DNA from: Firmicutes bacterium UBA5454
GTDB lineage: Bacteria > Bacillota > Clostridia > Caldicoprobacterales > DTU083
DNA: 5,307 nt
NCBI GenBank assembly: GCA_002426555.1
Contig: DIQU01000027.1
Span: forward strand, 2,214-7,520
Direction of reading: 5' to 3'
Shown here: piece by piece, positions 1 through 5,307 of the stretch
Layout: every line of letters begins with the position of its first letter
Numbering within the stretch: position 1 is the first letter of the stretch
Notes under the pieces: model-generated
Told to the model about the DNA's origin: nothing
Database searches by the model: none
Seen by the model: only the letters and a program-made list of their open reading frames with translations
Program-made: the position numbers and the translations under genes

Positions 1-611
1 AAATGTAAAACACGGTCGCAACCGATCAGCATCTCCGGCCGATGGGAAACGTGAAGGACAGTTTTATCTTTCATAAGTTCGTCCAACGCTTTGATTACAG
101 CGGAGCCAGTTTCGTTGTCGAGGGCTGAAGTGGGTTCATCTAATAAAATTGCTGACGCATTTTTTGCTATCGCCCGCGCAATAGATATACGCTGCGCTTG
201 ACCACCCGACACTTTGCTGCCCCGCTCGCCGACAAAGGTGTCAAGCCCGTCCGGTAGAGTAGCGATCCATTCGCTGAGTTGTGCGGCATCACAGGCGTGG
301 AGTATGTCGACTTCAACCATCTCGTGACCACATGTGATATTATCTCGTATGCTAGCAGGGAATAACGATAGATTCTGCATAACCATTGATACATTCTTAC
401 GCCTGTTGGCGGATGTCCGCGCACCCATAACAGTAATTATACCGCTCTGAATATCATACAACCCACTAATCAATTTTAGTAACGTACTTTTCCCGCCACC
501 ACTGACTCCAACGATACCGACTGATTCGCCAGTTTGAATTGAAAGATTGATGTTATCAAGAACCTGTTTCTCCCCATATGAAAAACACAAGTTTTCAATA
601 GTTACAGACAT
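1..611 (-). CDS. ABC exporter ATP-binding subunit, partial (C-terminal end beyond the left edge)
   Basis: This is the nucleotide-binding subunit of an ABC exporter; it should bind and hydrolyse ATP at the inner face of the membrane and drive the permease encoded just upstream. I translated 203 codons from the ATG at 611. Visible motifs are an A-loop aromatic (FSYG, Y12), Walker A GVSGGGKST (35-43), the Q-loop Q79, the signature VSGGQ (134-138, Val in place of the common Leu), Walker B AILLDEPTSALD (154-165, catalytic E159, D-loop) and the switch histidine H190 (HVSH). All catalytic elements are therefore present and only the last few tens of residues are missing. The start is supported by GGAGGG five bases upstream, lying inside the end of the permease gene; the two frames overlap by 17 bases. 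The sequence resembles the ATPase half of MsbA or peptide-exporter type proteins. The substrate cannot be told. Eight of nine arginine codons are CGN. Confidence 0.93.
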   Translation of the reverse strand, partial: MSVTIENLCFSYGEKQVLDNINLSIQTGESVGIVGVSGGGKSTLLKLISGLYDIQSGIITVMGARTSANRRKNVSMVMQNLSLFPASIRDNITCGHEMVEVDILHACDAAQLSEWIATLPDGLDTFVGERGSKVSGGQAQRISIARAIAKNASAILLDEPTSALDNETGSAVIKALDELMKDKTVLHVSHRPEMLIGCDRVLH

Positions 612-1530
612 ATTTTCCCTCCAATCGTTTCATGTTGGCAGAGAACTGCCGGAAAGATGCAATATAGCGTGGCATGTTCATCAGTACGCCTGACACATTT
701 CCTGAGAGGTTTAGAAATATATACAACGTACCGATGCTAAATGCGCCGCTTATTGCCATGTGTCCGCCTACTAGAATTAGAATTAGTAGTGGAATACTAC
801 TTAATATACCTGATAACGACATCAACTTTGCCGCTGTATATTCAGAATCAATTGTATGTTTTTCCCATGCAGTTATCGCACTCATATAACCTCCCAACGC
901 CAAACGTGTCGCATCATACAGACGGATAATCGGAAACAATGTCAACAAGGTGTCAGTATATTTGTTCATAAGCCCTTTTGCTTGCTGACTGCGTTCCGTA
1001 GCAGAACTGATAATTTTGCTCGACCAGAACACATAAAAAACAATAAGAAGTGCCGGAAGATTGGACGCTAATGTTAAAGTCGGACTTATGAACATTAGCC
1101 AGATAAATGTTATGAGAAAACGCATGGCATCACCTATTAACTGAAAAAAATTTGAGTTGAGGTAATCGGAAACGCCAGAAATTTCGTTCTGCAACTTGGA
1201 AAGCTGTTCACCTGCATTCAGTTTTTCAGCTTCTGCGACTGGAAGTGACACGAAGTACCGTGCATAACCCATACGCAGGTCGTGGGTCAGGCTTTCGCAG
1301 GTATACCCGGTTATATAACCGCTCACATAATTGGTCGCCCCCATCACAAGCATGGTGACAAGAGCCATCATAATCATTGCTCCTGACGGCGAACGGCCTA
1401 TACTGACAGCGTCGATTATACCCCTGAGTTGCGTATTCCACCATAATGTCACGGCGACAGACAGTCCGCTCGAGCAAATTGTGACCAACGAGAGAAATTT
1501 TCGATTGGATATTAACTTTATTAACAACAC
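595..1530 (-). CDS. ABC exporter transmembrane subunit (ABC_membrane fold, no fused ATPase)
   Basis: A 311-residue membrane protein with the six-helix plan of type IV ABC exporters (PF00664-like). Hydrophobic segments lie at about 12-31, 50-72, 128-149, 150-170, 237-258 and 263-285. The long cytoplasmic loops between helices 2-3 and 4-5 carry typical text: GEQLSKLQNEISGVSDYL (107-124) and the helix around IIRLYDA (201-207). It ends at residue 311, just where the linker to a fused ATPase would begin (FRQFSANMKRLEG), and the ATPase is encoded in the next frame. It probably pairs with that subunit as a dimer of two permeases and two ATPases, or with another partner outside the window. The start is GTG at 1530, chosen because AAGGGGTG lies eight bases upstream; no ATG is available nearby. 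Eleven of twelve arginine codons are CGN, unlike the TIM-barrel gene across the gap. Exported substrate unknown. Confidence 0.9.
   Translation of the reverse strand: MLLIKLISNRKFLSLVTICSSGLSVAVTLWWNTQLRGIIDAVSIGRSPSGAMIMMALVTMLVMGATNYVSGYITGYTCESLTHDLRMGYARYFVSLPVAEAEKLNAGEQLSKLQNEISGVSDYLNSNFFQLIGDAMRFLITFIWLMFISPTLTLASNLPALLIVFYVFWSSKIISSATERSQQAKGLMNKYTDTLLTLFPIIRLYDATRLALGGYMSAITAWEKHTIDSEYTAAKLMSLSGILSSIPLLILILVGGHMAISGAFSIGTLYIFLNLSGNVSGVLMNMPRYIASFRQFSANMKRLEGKYVCNY
617..622 (-). promoter_or_regulatory. Ribosome binding site of the ABC ATPase gene
   Basis: Read on the minus strand, GGAGGG lies five bases before the ATG at 611, within the last codons of the permease. This decides that the ATPase is translated from its own start and is not simply the broken-off end of a fused protein. 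Confidence 0.8.
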
Positions 1531-1538
1531 TATGTAAA

Positions 1539-1546
1539 CACCCCTT
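1539..1546 (-). promoter_or_regulatory. Ribosome binding site of the ABC permease gene
   Basis: AAGGGGTG on the minus strand, eight bases before the GTG at 1530. It supports GTG as the start codon; the next in-frame candidate, TTG at 1527, would sit eleven bases away. Confidence 0.7.
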
Positions 1547-1555
1547 GAGAAATAT

Positions 1556-1584
1556 TATAAACTATGTCCCAAGGGCAGAGTCAA
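1556..1584 (-). promoter_or_regulatory. Candidate sigma-A promoter of the ABC operon
   Basis: On the minus strand TTGACT (1579-1584) is followed after 17 bases by TTTATA (1556-1561), or after 19 bases by the perfect TATAAT that overlaps it (1554-1559). Transcription would begin just before the AAGGGGTG ribosome site. The spacer contains the 8-base palindrome CCCTTGGG (1568-1575), which could be chance or a small operator half. Inferred from motif match only. Confidence 0.5.
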
Positions 1585-1601
1585 GTCTTTAATGTGGCTC
1601 A

Positions 1602-1630
1602 TTTCCTTTTTACCCAGTTGATAGTATAAT
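1602..1630 (+). promoter_or_regulatory. Weak candidate promoter of the TIM-barrel gene
   Basis: A perfect TATAAT at 1625-1630 has only a poor -35 match 17 bases upstream (TTTCCT, 1602-1607). If used, transcription would start near 1637 and the leader of about 73 bases would carry the first hairpin repeat. A second TATAAT at 1683-1688 is too close to the ribosome site and has no -35. Confidence 0.3.
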
Positions 1631-1645
1631 AAGAAATGTAGTAAA

Positions 1646-1677
1646 TATCGAGAACTGTCCCCAAGAAGGGACTAGTC
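1646..1677 (+). repeat. GAGAACTGTC hairpin repeat, copy 1
   Basis: The core GAGAACTGTCCCC (1650-1662) is followed by AAGAAGG and the 7-mer GACTAGT (1670-1676). It can fold as ACTGTCCC (1654-1661) with GGGAC-t-AGT (1668-1676): eight pairs, a six-base loop CAAGAA and one bulged T at 1673. It lies between the candidate promoter and the ribosome site of the TIM-barrel gene, so it may be in the mRNA leader. No run of T follows directly, so it is not a standard terminator. Same core and same strand as copies 2 and 3. Confidence 0.75.
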
Positions 1678-1692
1678 TAATTTATAATATTT

Positions 1693-1701
1693 AAGGAAGG
1701 G
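1693..1701 (+). promoter_or_regulatory. Ribosome binding site of the TIM-barrel gene
   Basis: AAGGAAGGG, eight bases before the ATG at 1710. Two nearer ATG triplets (1702 and 1705) are out of frame, so 1710 is the start. Confidence 0.8.
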
Positions 1702-1709
1702 ATGATGAA

Positions 1710-2468
1710 ATGCTTTATACAGGATTAGTATCGATAACTTTTAGGAAATTAAAGACAGATGAAATCATTGACTTGGTTAAAAAAGCTGGTCTTCAAGGGA
1801 TTGAATGGGGAGGAGATATACATGTTCCTCATGGTGACCTAAAGACTGCTCAAGAGGTTGGAGATGCGACAAGAAAGGCTGGGCTGGAGGTTGCATCATA
1901 TGGCTCATATTATAGAGTAGGTACAAATGAAGATGTAGAGAAATCTTTTAAGGATGTTCTATTGTCCACATCTGCCTTAAATGCGCCAACAATTCGAGTA
2001 TGGGCTGGAAATGTTGGATCAGCTTTGGCAGATGAAGAGATTTGGACAAAGATAGTAGAAGAATCCCGCTTGATAGCTGACATGGCACAGGAAAAGGGAA
2101 TAAGTGTGTCTTATGAATATCATGGTAACACATTAACGGACACTACAGACTCGGCTCTCAGGTTACTCCAAGAAGTCAACCATCCAAATATTTATACATA
2201 CTGGCAGCCACCGATTGATTTAGACTTTGACGATAGAATTAATGGGCTAAGAGTTGTAAAGCCTTGGCTTAGTCACATACATGCATTTCATTGGGTTAAT
2301 AGGGAAAAATTAGAGCTAGCCAATGGAGAGAATGAATGGCGAAGATACCTGGATGAAGTCTCGAAGGTTCCTGGTGATCGGTATGTTATGCTGGAATTTG
2401 TAAGGAATGATTTACCTGAACAGTTTATAGAAGATGCTGAAATATTAAAGAAATTAGTGGATATTTGA
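1710..2468 (+). CDS. Sugar phosphate isomerase/epimerase-like TIM-barrel protein (xylose isomerase-like, PF01261 type)
   Basis: A 252-residue soluble protein with the layout of the AP-endonuclease-2/xylose-isomerase-like TIM barrels, the superfamily of IolE, IolI and ketose 3-epimerases. Recognisable strand ends are TGLVSITF (4-11), GLQGIEWGGD (27-36), IRVWAGN (95-101), ISVSYEYHGNT (131-141), YTYWQPPIDLD (162-172), LSHIHAFHW (187-195) and YVMLEFV (225-231). Likely metal ligands are E136, a residue of the WQPP stretch (Q166), H189 or H191, and E229; this follows from the family pattern, not from proof. The WQPP motif stands where many relatives have an Asp-x-x-His, so the substrate may differ from classical inositol or ketose enzymes. 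No transporter, kinase or dehydrogenase of a sugar pathway lies beside it, so the substrate cannot be inferred. Start ATG with AAGGAAGGG eight bases upstream. The TGA stop lies within repeat copy 2. Nine of thirteen arginine codons are AGA or AGG. Confidence 0.88.
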   Translation: MLYTGLVSITFRKLKTDEIIDLVKKAGLQGIEWGGDIHVPHGDLKTAQEVGDATRKAGLEVASYGSYYRVGTNEDVEKSFKDVLLSTSALNAPTIRVWAGNVGSALADEEIWTKIVEESRLIADMAQEKGISVSYEYHGNTLTDTTDSALRLLQEVNHPNIYTYWQPPIDLDFDDRINGLRVVKPWLSHIHAFHWVNREKLELANGENEWRRYLDEVSKVPGDRYVMLEFVRNDLPEQFIEDAEILKKLVDI

Positions 2469-2489
2469 GAACTGTCACCGTAGACTAGA
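2464..2489 (+). repeat. GAGAACTGTC hairpin repeat, copy 2 (contains the TIM-barrel stop codon)
   Basis: TTTGAGAACTGTCACC with the core at 2467-2476. It can fold as CTGTC (2472-2476) with GAC-t-AG (2483-2488), a six-base loop ACCGTA and a bulged T at 2486, the same position as in copy 1. The TGA stop of the upstream gene (2466-2468) is part of the element. Its right arm is the first unit of the 7-base array that follows. Confidence 0.7.
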
Positions 2490-2517
2490 GCCTATCGCCT
2501 AGTGCCTAAGGCCTAGA
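2483..2517 (+). repeat. Five tandem 7-base units, consensus GCCTANN
   Basis: Five units in perfect phase: GACTAGA, GCCTATC, GCCTAGT, GCCTAAG, GCCTAGA. Bases 1, 3, 4 and 5 are fixed and the last two vary. A small hairpin is possible inside it (CTAG-t-GCC, loop TAA, GGC-CTAG, about 2499-2516), but no T run follows, so a terminator is not supported. Copy 1 carries one such unit (GACTAGT, 1670-1676) in the same place relative to its hairpin. Confidence 0.8.
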
Positions 2518-2520
2518 ATA

Positions 2521-2547
2521 ATTGAGAACTGTCCCCAAAAGGAAGTG
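2521..2547 (+). repeat. GAGAACTGTC hairpin repeat, copy 3 (overlaps the U32 ribosome site)
   Basis: ATTGAGAACTGTCCCC followed by AAAAGGAAGTG; the core is 2524-2533, 57 bases after that of copy 2. It can fold as ACT-g-TCC (2528-2534) with GGA-AGT (2541-2546), loop CCAAAA, the bulge now on the left arm (G2531). The right arm holds the GGAAG used as ribosome site by the next gene. Confidence 0.72.
2539..2547 (+). promoter_or_regulatory. Ribosome binding site deciding the TTG start of the U32 gene
   Basis: AAGGAAGTG differs by one base from the ideal AAGGAGGTG. Its GGAAG core is eight bases from the TTG at 2554 but overlaps the in-frame GTG at 2545, which would leave AAAAGGA one base away. This favours TTG. 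Confidence 0.65.
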
Positions 2548-2553
2548 TTATTT

Positions 2554-5052
2554 TTGAAGAACAAACCGGAGCTGCTTGCCCCAGCTGGAAGCTGGGAAGC
2601 CATGGTAGCTGCTATACAAAATGGTGCTGATGCCGTATACATGGGAGGTGCCAAATTTAATGCCCGCAGGCAGGCTTCTAATTTTGACAATGAGGCTTTA
2701 AGAAAAGCTGTTGAATACGCACACCTTTATGAGGTTCGGGTTTACATAACACTTAATACTCTAATCAAGGAGAAGGAATGGGAGGAATTGAAAGCCTTCA
2801 TTCCAGTGCTGGAGGAATATCGAGTCGATGGCGTCATCGTTCAAGATATAGGCGTTGCCGACTACATAGCCCAAAATCATCCCAATCTCTATCTTCATGC
2901 CAGTACCCAGATGACCATACACCAGCTAGAAGGAGTTCAGCTACTGGAAGAGATGGGCTTTGATAGAGTTATATTTGCACGTGAGTTAAGTTTAGATGAG
3001 CTTAAATTTATCTCCGATAACAGTAATATGGAGCTTGAAACCTTTGTACATGGCGCACTTTGTGTATCTTACTCCGGTCAATGTCTTATGAGTAGTATGC
3101 TGGGAGGAAGAAGCGGTAACAGGGGAATGTGTGCACAGCCCTGTCGTTTGGCTTATACCTTAAATAAGCAAAAGGATTCCAATGCTCAGCAGAAGTATCA
3201 TATAAGTACAAAAGATATTTCCACCATTGATTTCTTAGATGAAATACTGGCAGCAGGTGTAACCAGCTTCAAGCTGGAAGGAAGAATGAAGCGGCCAGAG
3301 TATGTTGCTGTTGTAACAAGAGAGTATCGTAAGACTCTGGATAGTATTATAAAAACTGGAAAATATCAAGACCAGGAAGCATCTAAGAAGGAGCTTGAAC
3401 AGATATTTAACAGGGGTGGGTTCAGCAAAGGCTATTATTATGGTACTGACCACAGTAATTTAACAGCATCAGAAAAACCAAATCATTGGGGAACGTATTT
3501 AGGTACTGTAGCCAAAATAGGCAGAGGTATGGTATGGGTATATCTTGAAGAAGACCTTGAAATAGGCGATGGAATTGAATTTTGGAGCCAGAATCATGGA
3601 GGTGCAAATAGGGAGAACAAAGGTCAGTCAATTAGCAGTATGTTATTCAAAGGAAAGCAGGTTGATCTGGGCAAGAAGGGGCAGCTTGTAGGAATCGCTT
3701 CTTCCATTCGTCCTGAGTCAGGCACTAAGGTTTACCGTACATCCAAGGCCTCACAGCTAAGCATTGCGAAAGAATCTTTTCAAAATCCTTACGACCGAAC
3801 TATCCCTATTACAGCGAAGATAACAACTAAAGAAGATGGCAATCCGATTTTAGTACTTCGAGATTTCCAAGGCCTGGAGGGTAAAGCAGTTGGGGAGCAA
3901 GTGGTACAGAAGGCAATGAAAAGAGCTTTGGGCAAACAAACCCTTTGGGAACAGCTGGGAAGATTGGGGGACACCCCCTTTGTATTGCAATCACTTGAAT
4001 GGGATGGGGATGATAATGTATTTCTCCCTGTATCGGTTTTGAACCAATTACGCAGAGACGCAACAGAGAAACTGGAGAAAAAGAGAGTTGCATACTACGA
4101 CGATAGGGCAGTCAAGGAAGTAGAGAAGTTGACACAGAGCGAACAGTTAGCGCAAAATAAAATGTTATCACCCAGGGAGAATCAATCTCACAACCGCCCT
4201 TATTTAAATGGTTATGTAGACCGTTTGGATGTGGAGTCGTCTCTCTTGGATGGGTTAGATATTTTGTCATTTGCGCCGTCATCTTTTTCATTTAAATTGG
4301 ACATATTGCAAGACCAGGTAAAATCAATTCAACAATCTGGTATACCTGTCCGCCTAGTGTTACCGACTATTACTAGAATGGATGATATGACATTGCTTCG
4401 TAATTTGCCTGTTGCATTCTGGAGCTTGTTTGATGACTATCAAATTGGTAATATAGGGCAGTTGAAATTACTACATGACAAAGGGATTCACGAGTGTTTT
4501 GGCAGTCATACATTGAACGTAACCAACGCATTTGCAGTGGAACAGCTTTCTGCTCTAGGATTGAAGGGGGTAACCCTGTCCCCAGAGTTAACATTGGCAG
4601 AAATCCGTGATATAATGAGAAAAACTTCTGTGCCGTGGGAGATATTGGTATATGGAAGGTTAGTGCTTATGAATTTGGAATACTGTCCACAGTCCCAAGG
4701 CAAAAATAATTGCAGCAATTGCAGATTTATGGGAGAGCATACCTTAACTGATCGGAAAGGATATACCTTTCCAGTACGGAAAAAGCGGATATCCCATTGC
4801 TATAGCGAACTGTTAAATAGTCAGCCTATTTTCCTGGCGGATCAAATGACTCCTTTTCATGACTTGTCAGCTTCATCCTGGGGATTAAAGTTGGAAGGAG
4901 CAGCGCCAGAAGAATGGAAACCTATAATCCAGTCCTACCGTTATACATTGGGAAATCCTGGAGAAAGGTTGCCTGAGGACTTAGATATTTATGCTGAGAG
5001 TATAAAAGAAAATGGATTTACTAAAGGTCACTTCTTCCGTGGTGTAGAATAG
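2554..5052 (+). CDS. U32 family protein (long form with DUF3656 region), RlhA/TrhP-like RNA hydroxylation candidate
   Basis: An 832-residue cytosolic protein, annotated in this family as a collagenase-like U32 peptidase. The N-terminal TIM-barrel-like part opens with KPELLAPAGSWEAM (4-17) and NGADAVYMGG (23-32), and has the U32 signature ExFVHGALCVSYSGQCLMS (162-180), then GGRSGNRGMCAQPCR (184-198) and FKLEGRMKRPEY (239-250). Cysteines 170, 177, 193 and 197 form the quartet that in RlhA-type proteins is tied to an Fe-S cluster. A DUF3656-like region lies at roughly 385-505. A second U32-like half follows (about 550-760) with SPELTLAEI (676-684), EILVYGRLVLM (696-706) and a second quartet, C711, C720, C723 and C749. 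Characterised relatives (E. coli RlhA, TrhP) hydroxylate 23S rRNA C2501 or tRNA U34 and need prephenate; true peptidase activity is less certain. The TTG start fits the ribosome site; GTG at 2545 is the alternative (835 residues). The gene lies 34 bases before mutS2. Which RNA it modifies is not decidable here. Confidence 0.9.
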   Translation: MKNKPELLAPAGSWEAMVAAIQNGADAVYMGGAKFNARRQASNFDNEALRKAVEYAHLYEVRVYITLNTLIKEKEWEELKAFIPVLEEYRVDGVIVQDIGVADYIAQNHPNLYLHASTQMTIHQLEGVQLLEEMGFDRVIFARELSLDELKFISDNSNMELETFVHGALCVSYSGQCLMSSMLGGRSGNRGMCAQPCRLAYTLNKQKDSNAQQKYHISTKDISTIDFLDEILAAGVTSFKLEGRMKRPEYVAVVTREYRKTLDSIIKTGKYQDQEASKKELEQIFNRGGFSKGYYYGTDHSNLTASEKPNHWGTYLGTVAKIGRGMVWVYLEEDLEIGDGIEFWSQNHGGANRENKGQSISSMLFKGKQVDLGKKGQLVGIASSIRPESGTKVYRTSKASQLSIAKESFQNPYDRTIPITAKITTKEDGNPILVLRDFQGLEGKAVGEQVVQKAMKRALGKQTLWEQLGRLGDTPFVLQSLEWDGDDNVFLPVSVLNQLRRDATEKLEKKRVAYYDDRAVKEVEKLTQSEQLAQNKMLSPRENQSHNRPYLNGYVDRLDVESSLLDGLDILSFAPSSFSFKLDILQDQVKSIQQSGIPVRLVLPTITRMDDMTLLRNLPVAFWSLFDDYQIGNIGQLKLLHDKGIHECFGSHTLNVTNAFAVEQLSALGLKGVTLSPELTLAEIRDIMRKTSVPWEILVYGRLVLMNLEYCPQSQGKNNCSNCRFMGEHTLTDRKGYTFPVRKKRISHCYSELLNSQPIFLADQMTPFHDLSASSWGLKLEGAAPEEWKPIIQSYRYTLGNPGERLPEDLDIYAESIKENGFTKGHFFRGVE

Positions 5053-5075
5053 CAATAATAAGAAAAGCGTATTTC

Positions 5076-5083
5076 AAGGAGTT
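5076..5083 (+). promoter_or_regulatory. Ribosome binding site of mutS2
   Basis: AAGGAGTT, with its GGAG five bases before the ATG at 5087. Confidence 0.75.
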
Positions 5084-5086
5084 AGA

Positions 5087-5307
5087 ATGAACGAAAAAAC
5101 ACTTAGAGTATTAGAATACAACAGCATAATACAAAGGCTGGCAACCTTCGCTCAGTCTGATTCCGGTCGTGAGCTTGCTCTTAATCTTAAGCCTGTATCC
5201 GATTCGTTACTTATTGAGCAATGGCAAAATGAGACTTCTGAGGCGGAAGCCATCCTTTCCATGGAGGGAAACAGTTTTCTAAGCCCATTTCCCAATGTGA
5301 AGCACTC
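5087..5307 (+). CDS. mutS2: MutS2 (RqcU) N-terminus, partial, cut by the right edge
   Basis: Seventy-three codons are visible, beginning MNEKTLRVLEYNSIIQRL and continuing with the LALNLKPVSD and ETSEAEAIL segments, which match the start of the MutS2 family closely. Full-length MutS2 is about 780-800 residues with a MutS-like clamp and ATPase part and a C-terminal Smr domain; none of those is inside the window. In Bacillus subtilis MutS2 (RqcU) splits collided ribosomes, and in Helicobacter it suppresses recombination; it is not a mismatch-repair MutS. The start is ATG with AAGGAGTT upstream. The 34-base gap after the U32 stop has no promoter or terminator that I can see, so readthrough from the U32 gene is likely. 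Confidence 0.9.
   Translation, partial: MNEKTLRVLEYNSIIQRLATFAQSDSGRELALNLKPVSDSLLIEQWQNETSEAEAILSMEGNSFLSPFPNVKH

Noticed and set aside
167..424. Minus-strand open frame of 85 codons in another frame of the ATPase gene
   Set aside because: The overlapping frame carries Walker A, signature and Walker B motifs; this one has none and begins inside that gene.
741..1071. Plus-strand open frames opposite the permease
   Set aside because: They lie antisense to a well supported gene, lack good ribosome sites and give no recognisable protein.
1226..1477. Minus-strand open frame overlapping the permease
   Set aside because: It is a second frame inside a gene with clear membrane-domain homology, and its product has no recognisable family features.
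1545..1575. Possible fourth, interrupted copy of the repeat (TTGAGAA at 1545-1551, then CTATGTCCCAAGGG at 1562-1575)
   Set aside because: Ten extra bases split the core and one base is inserted in CTGTCCC; the bases also serve as the minus-strand promoter and ribosome site. Chance likeness is more probable.
1654..1676. Copy 1 hairpin as a rho-independent terminator
   Set aside because: No T run follows the stem; the next bases are CTAATTTATAATATTT, and it lies upstream of a gene on the same strand. A terminator for the minus-strand genes would be at the wrong end.
1683..1688. Perfect TATAAT just upstream of the TIM-barrel gene as its promoter
   Set aside because: No -35 match at 16-18 bases, and transcription would start within the ribosome site.
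3827..4093. Minus-strand open frame opposite the U32 gene
   Set aside because: Antisense shadow of the conserved DUF3656-like region.
4573..4585. CTGTCCCCAG inside the U32 gene, similar to part of the repeat
   Set aside because: It lacks the GAGAA part and encodes the conserved LSPEL segment, so it is ordinary coding sequence.

Overview
The window looks like chromosomal DNA of a low-to-moderate GC Clostridia, plausibly of the Lachnospiraceae type. This is inferred from strong AAGGAGG-like ribosome sites, AGA/AGG-rich arginine codons in the rightward genes, a long clostridial-style U32 protein with a DUF3656 region, and a mutS2 start directly behind it. The sequence alone does not give the species.

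Left part (1-1530, minus strand): a two-gene ABC exporter. A six-helix membrane subunit (595-1530) is followed, with a 17-base overlap, by a separate ATP-binding subunit (611 leftward, running off the left edge). In most exporters of this type the two domains are fused. The pair uses almost only CGN arginine codons, unlike the genes to the right, and has its own promoter candidate in the divergent gap.

Divergent gap (1531-1709): it holds the minus-strand promoter and ribosome site of the ABC genes, a weak plus-strand promoter candidate, the first copy of a short repeat (core GAGAACTGTC) that can fold into a hairpin, and the ribosome site of the next gene.

Right part (1710-5307, plus strand): a xylose-isomerase-like TIM-barrel protein (1710-2468); an 84-base gap with two more copies of the repeat and five tandem 7-base units; a large U32 protein (2554-5052) related to the RlhA/TrhP RNA hydroxylation family, with two cysteine quartets; and the first 73 codons of mutS2 (5087 onward). 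U32 and mutS2 are 34 bases apart and probably cotranscribed. Both have relatives that act on RNA or ribosomes, so a shared translation theme is possible but inferred.

The most unusual thing I can see is the short repeat. Three same-strand copies lie at gene edges and each can form a hairpin. One copy supplies the stop codon of the TIM-barrel gene, one overlaps the likely ribosome site of the U32 gene, and one runs into a perfect-phase array of 7-base units. I see no tRNA, rRNA, CRISPR array, transposase gene or convincing rho-independent terminator.
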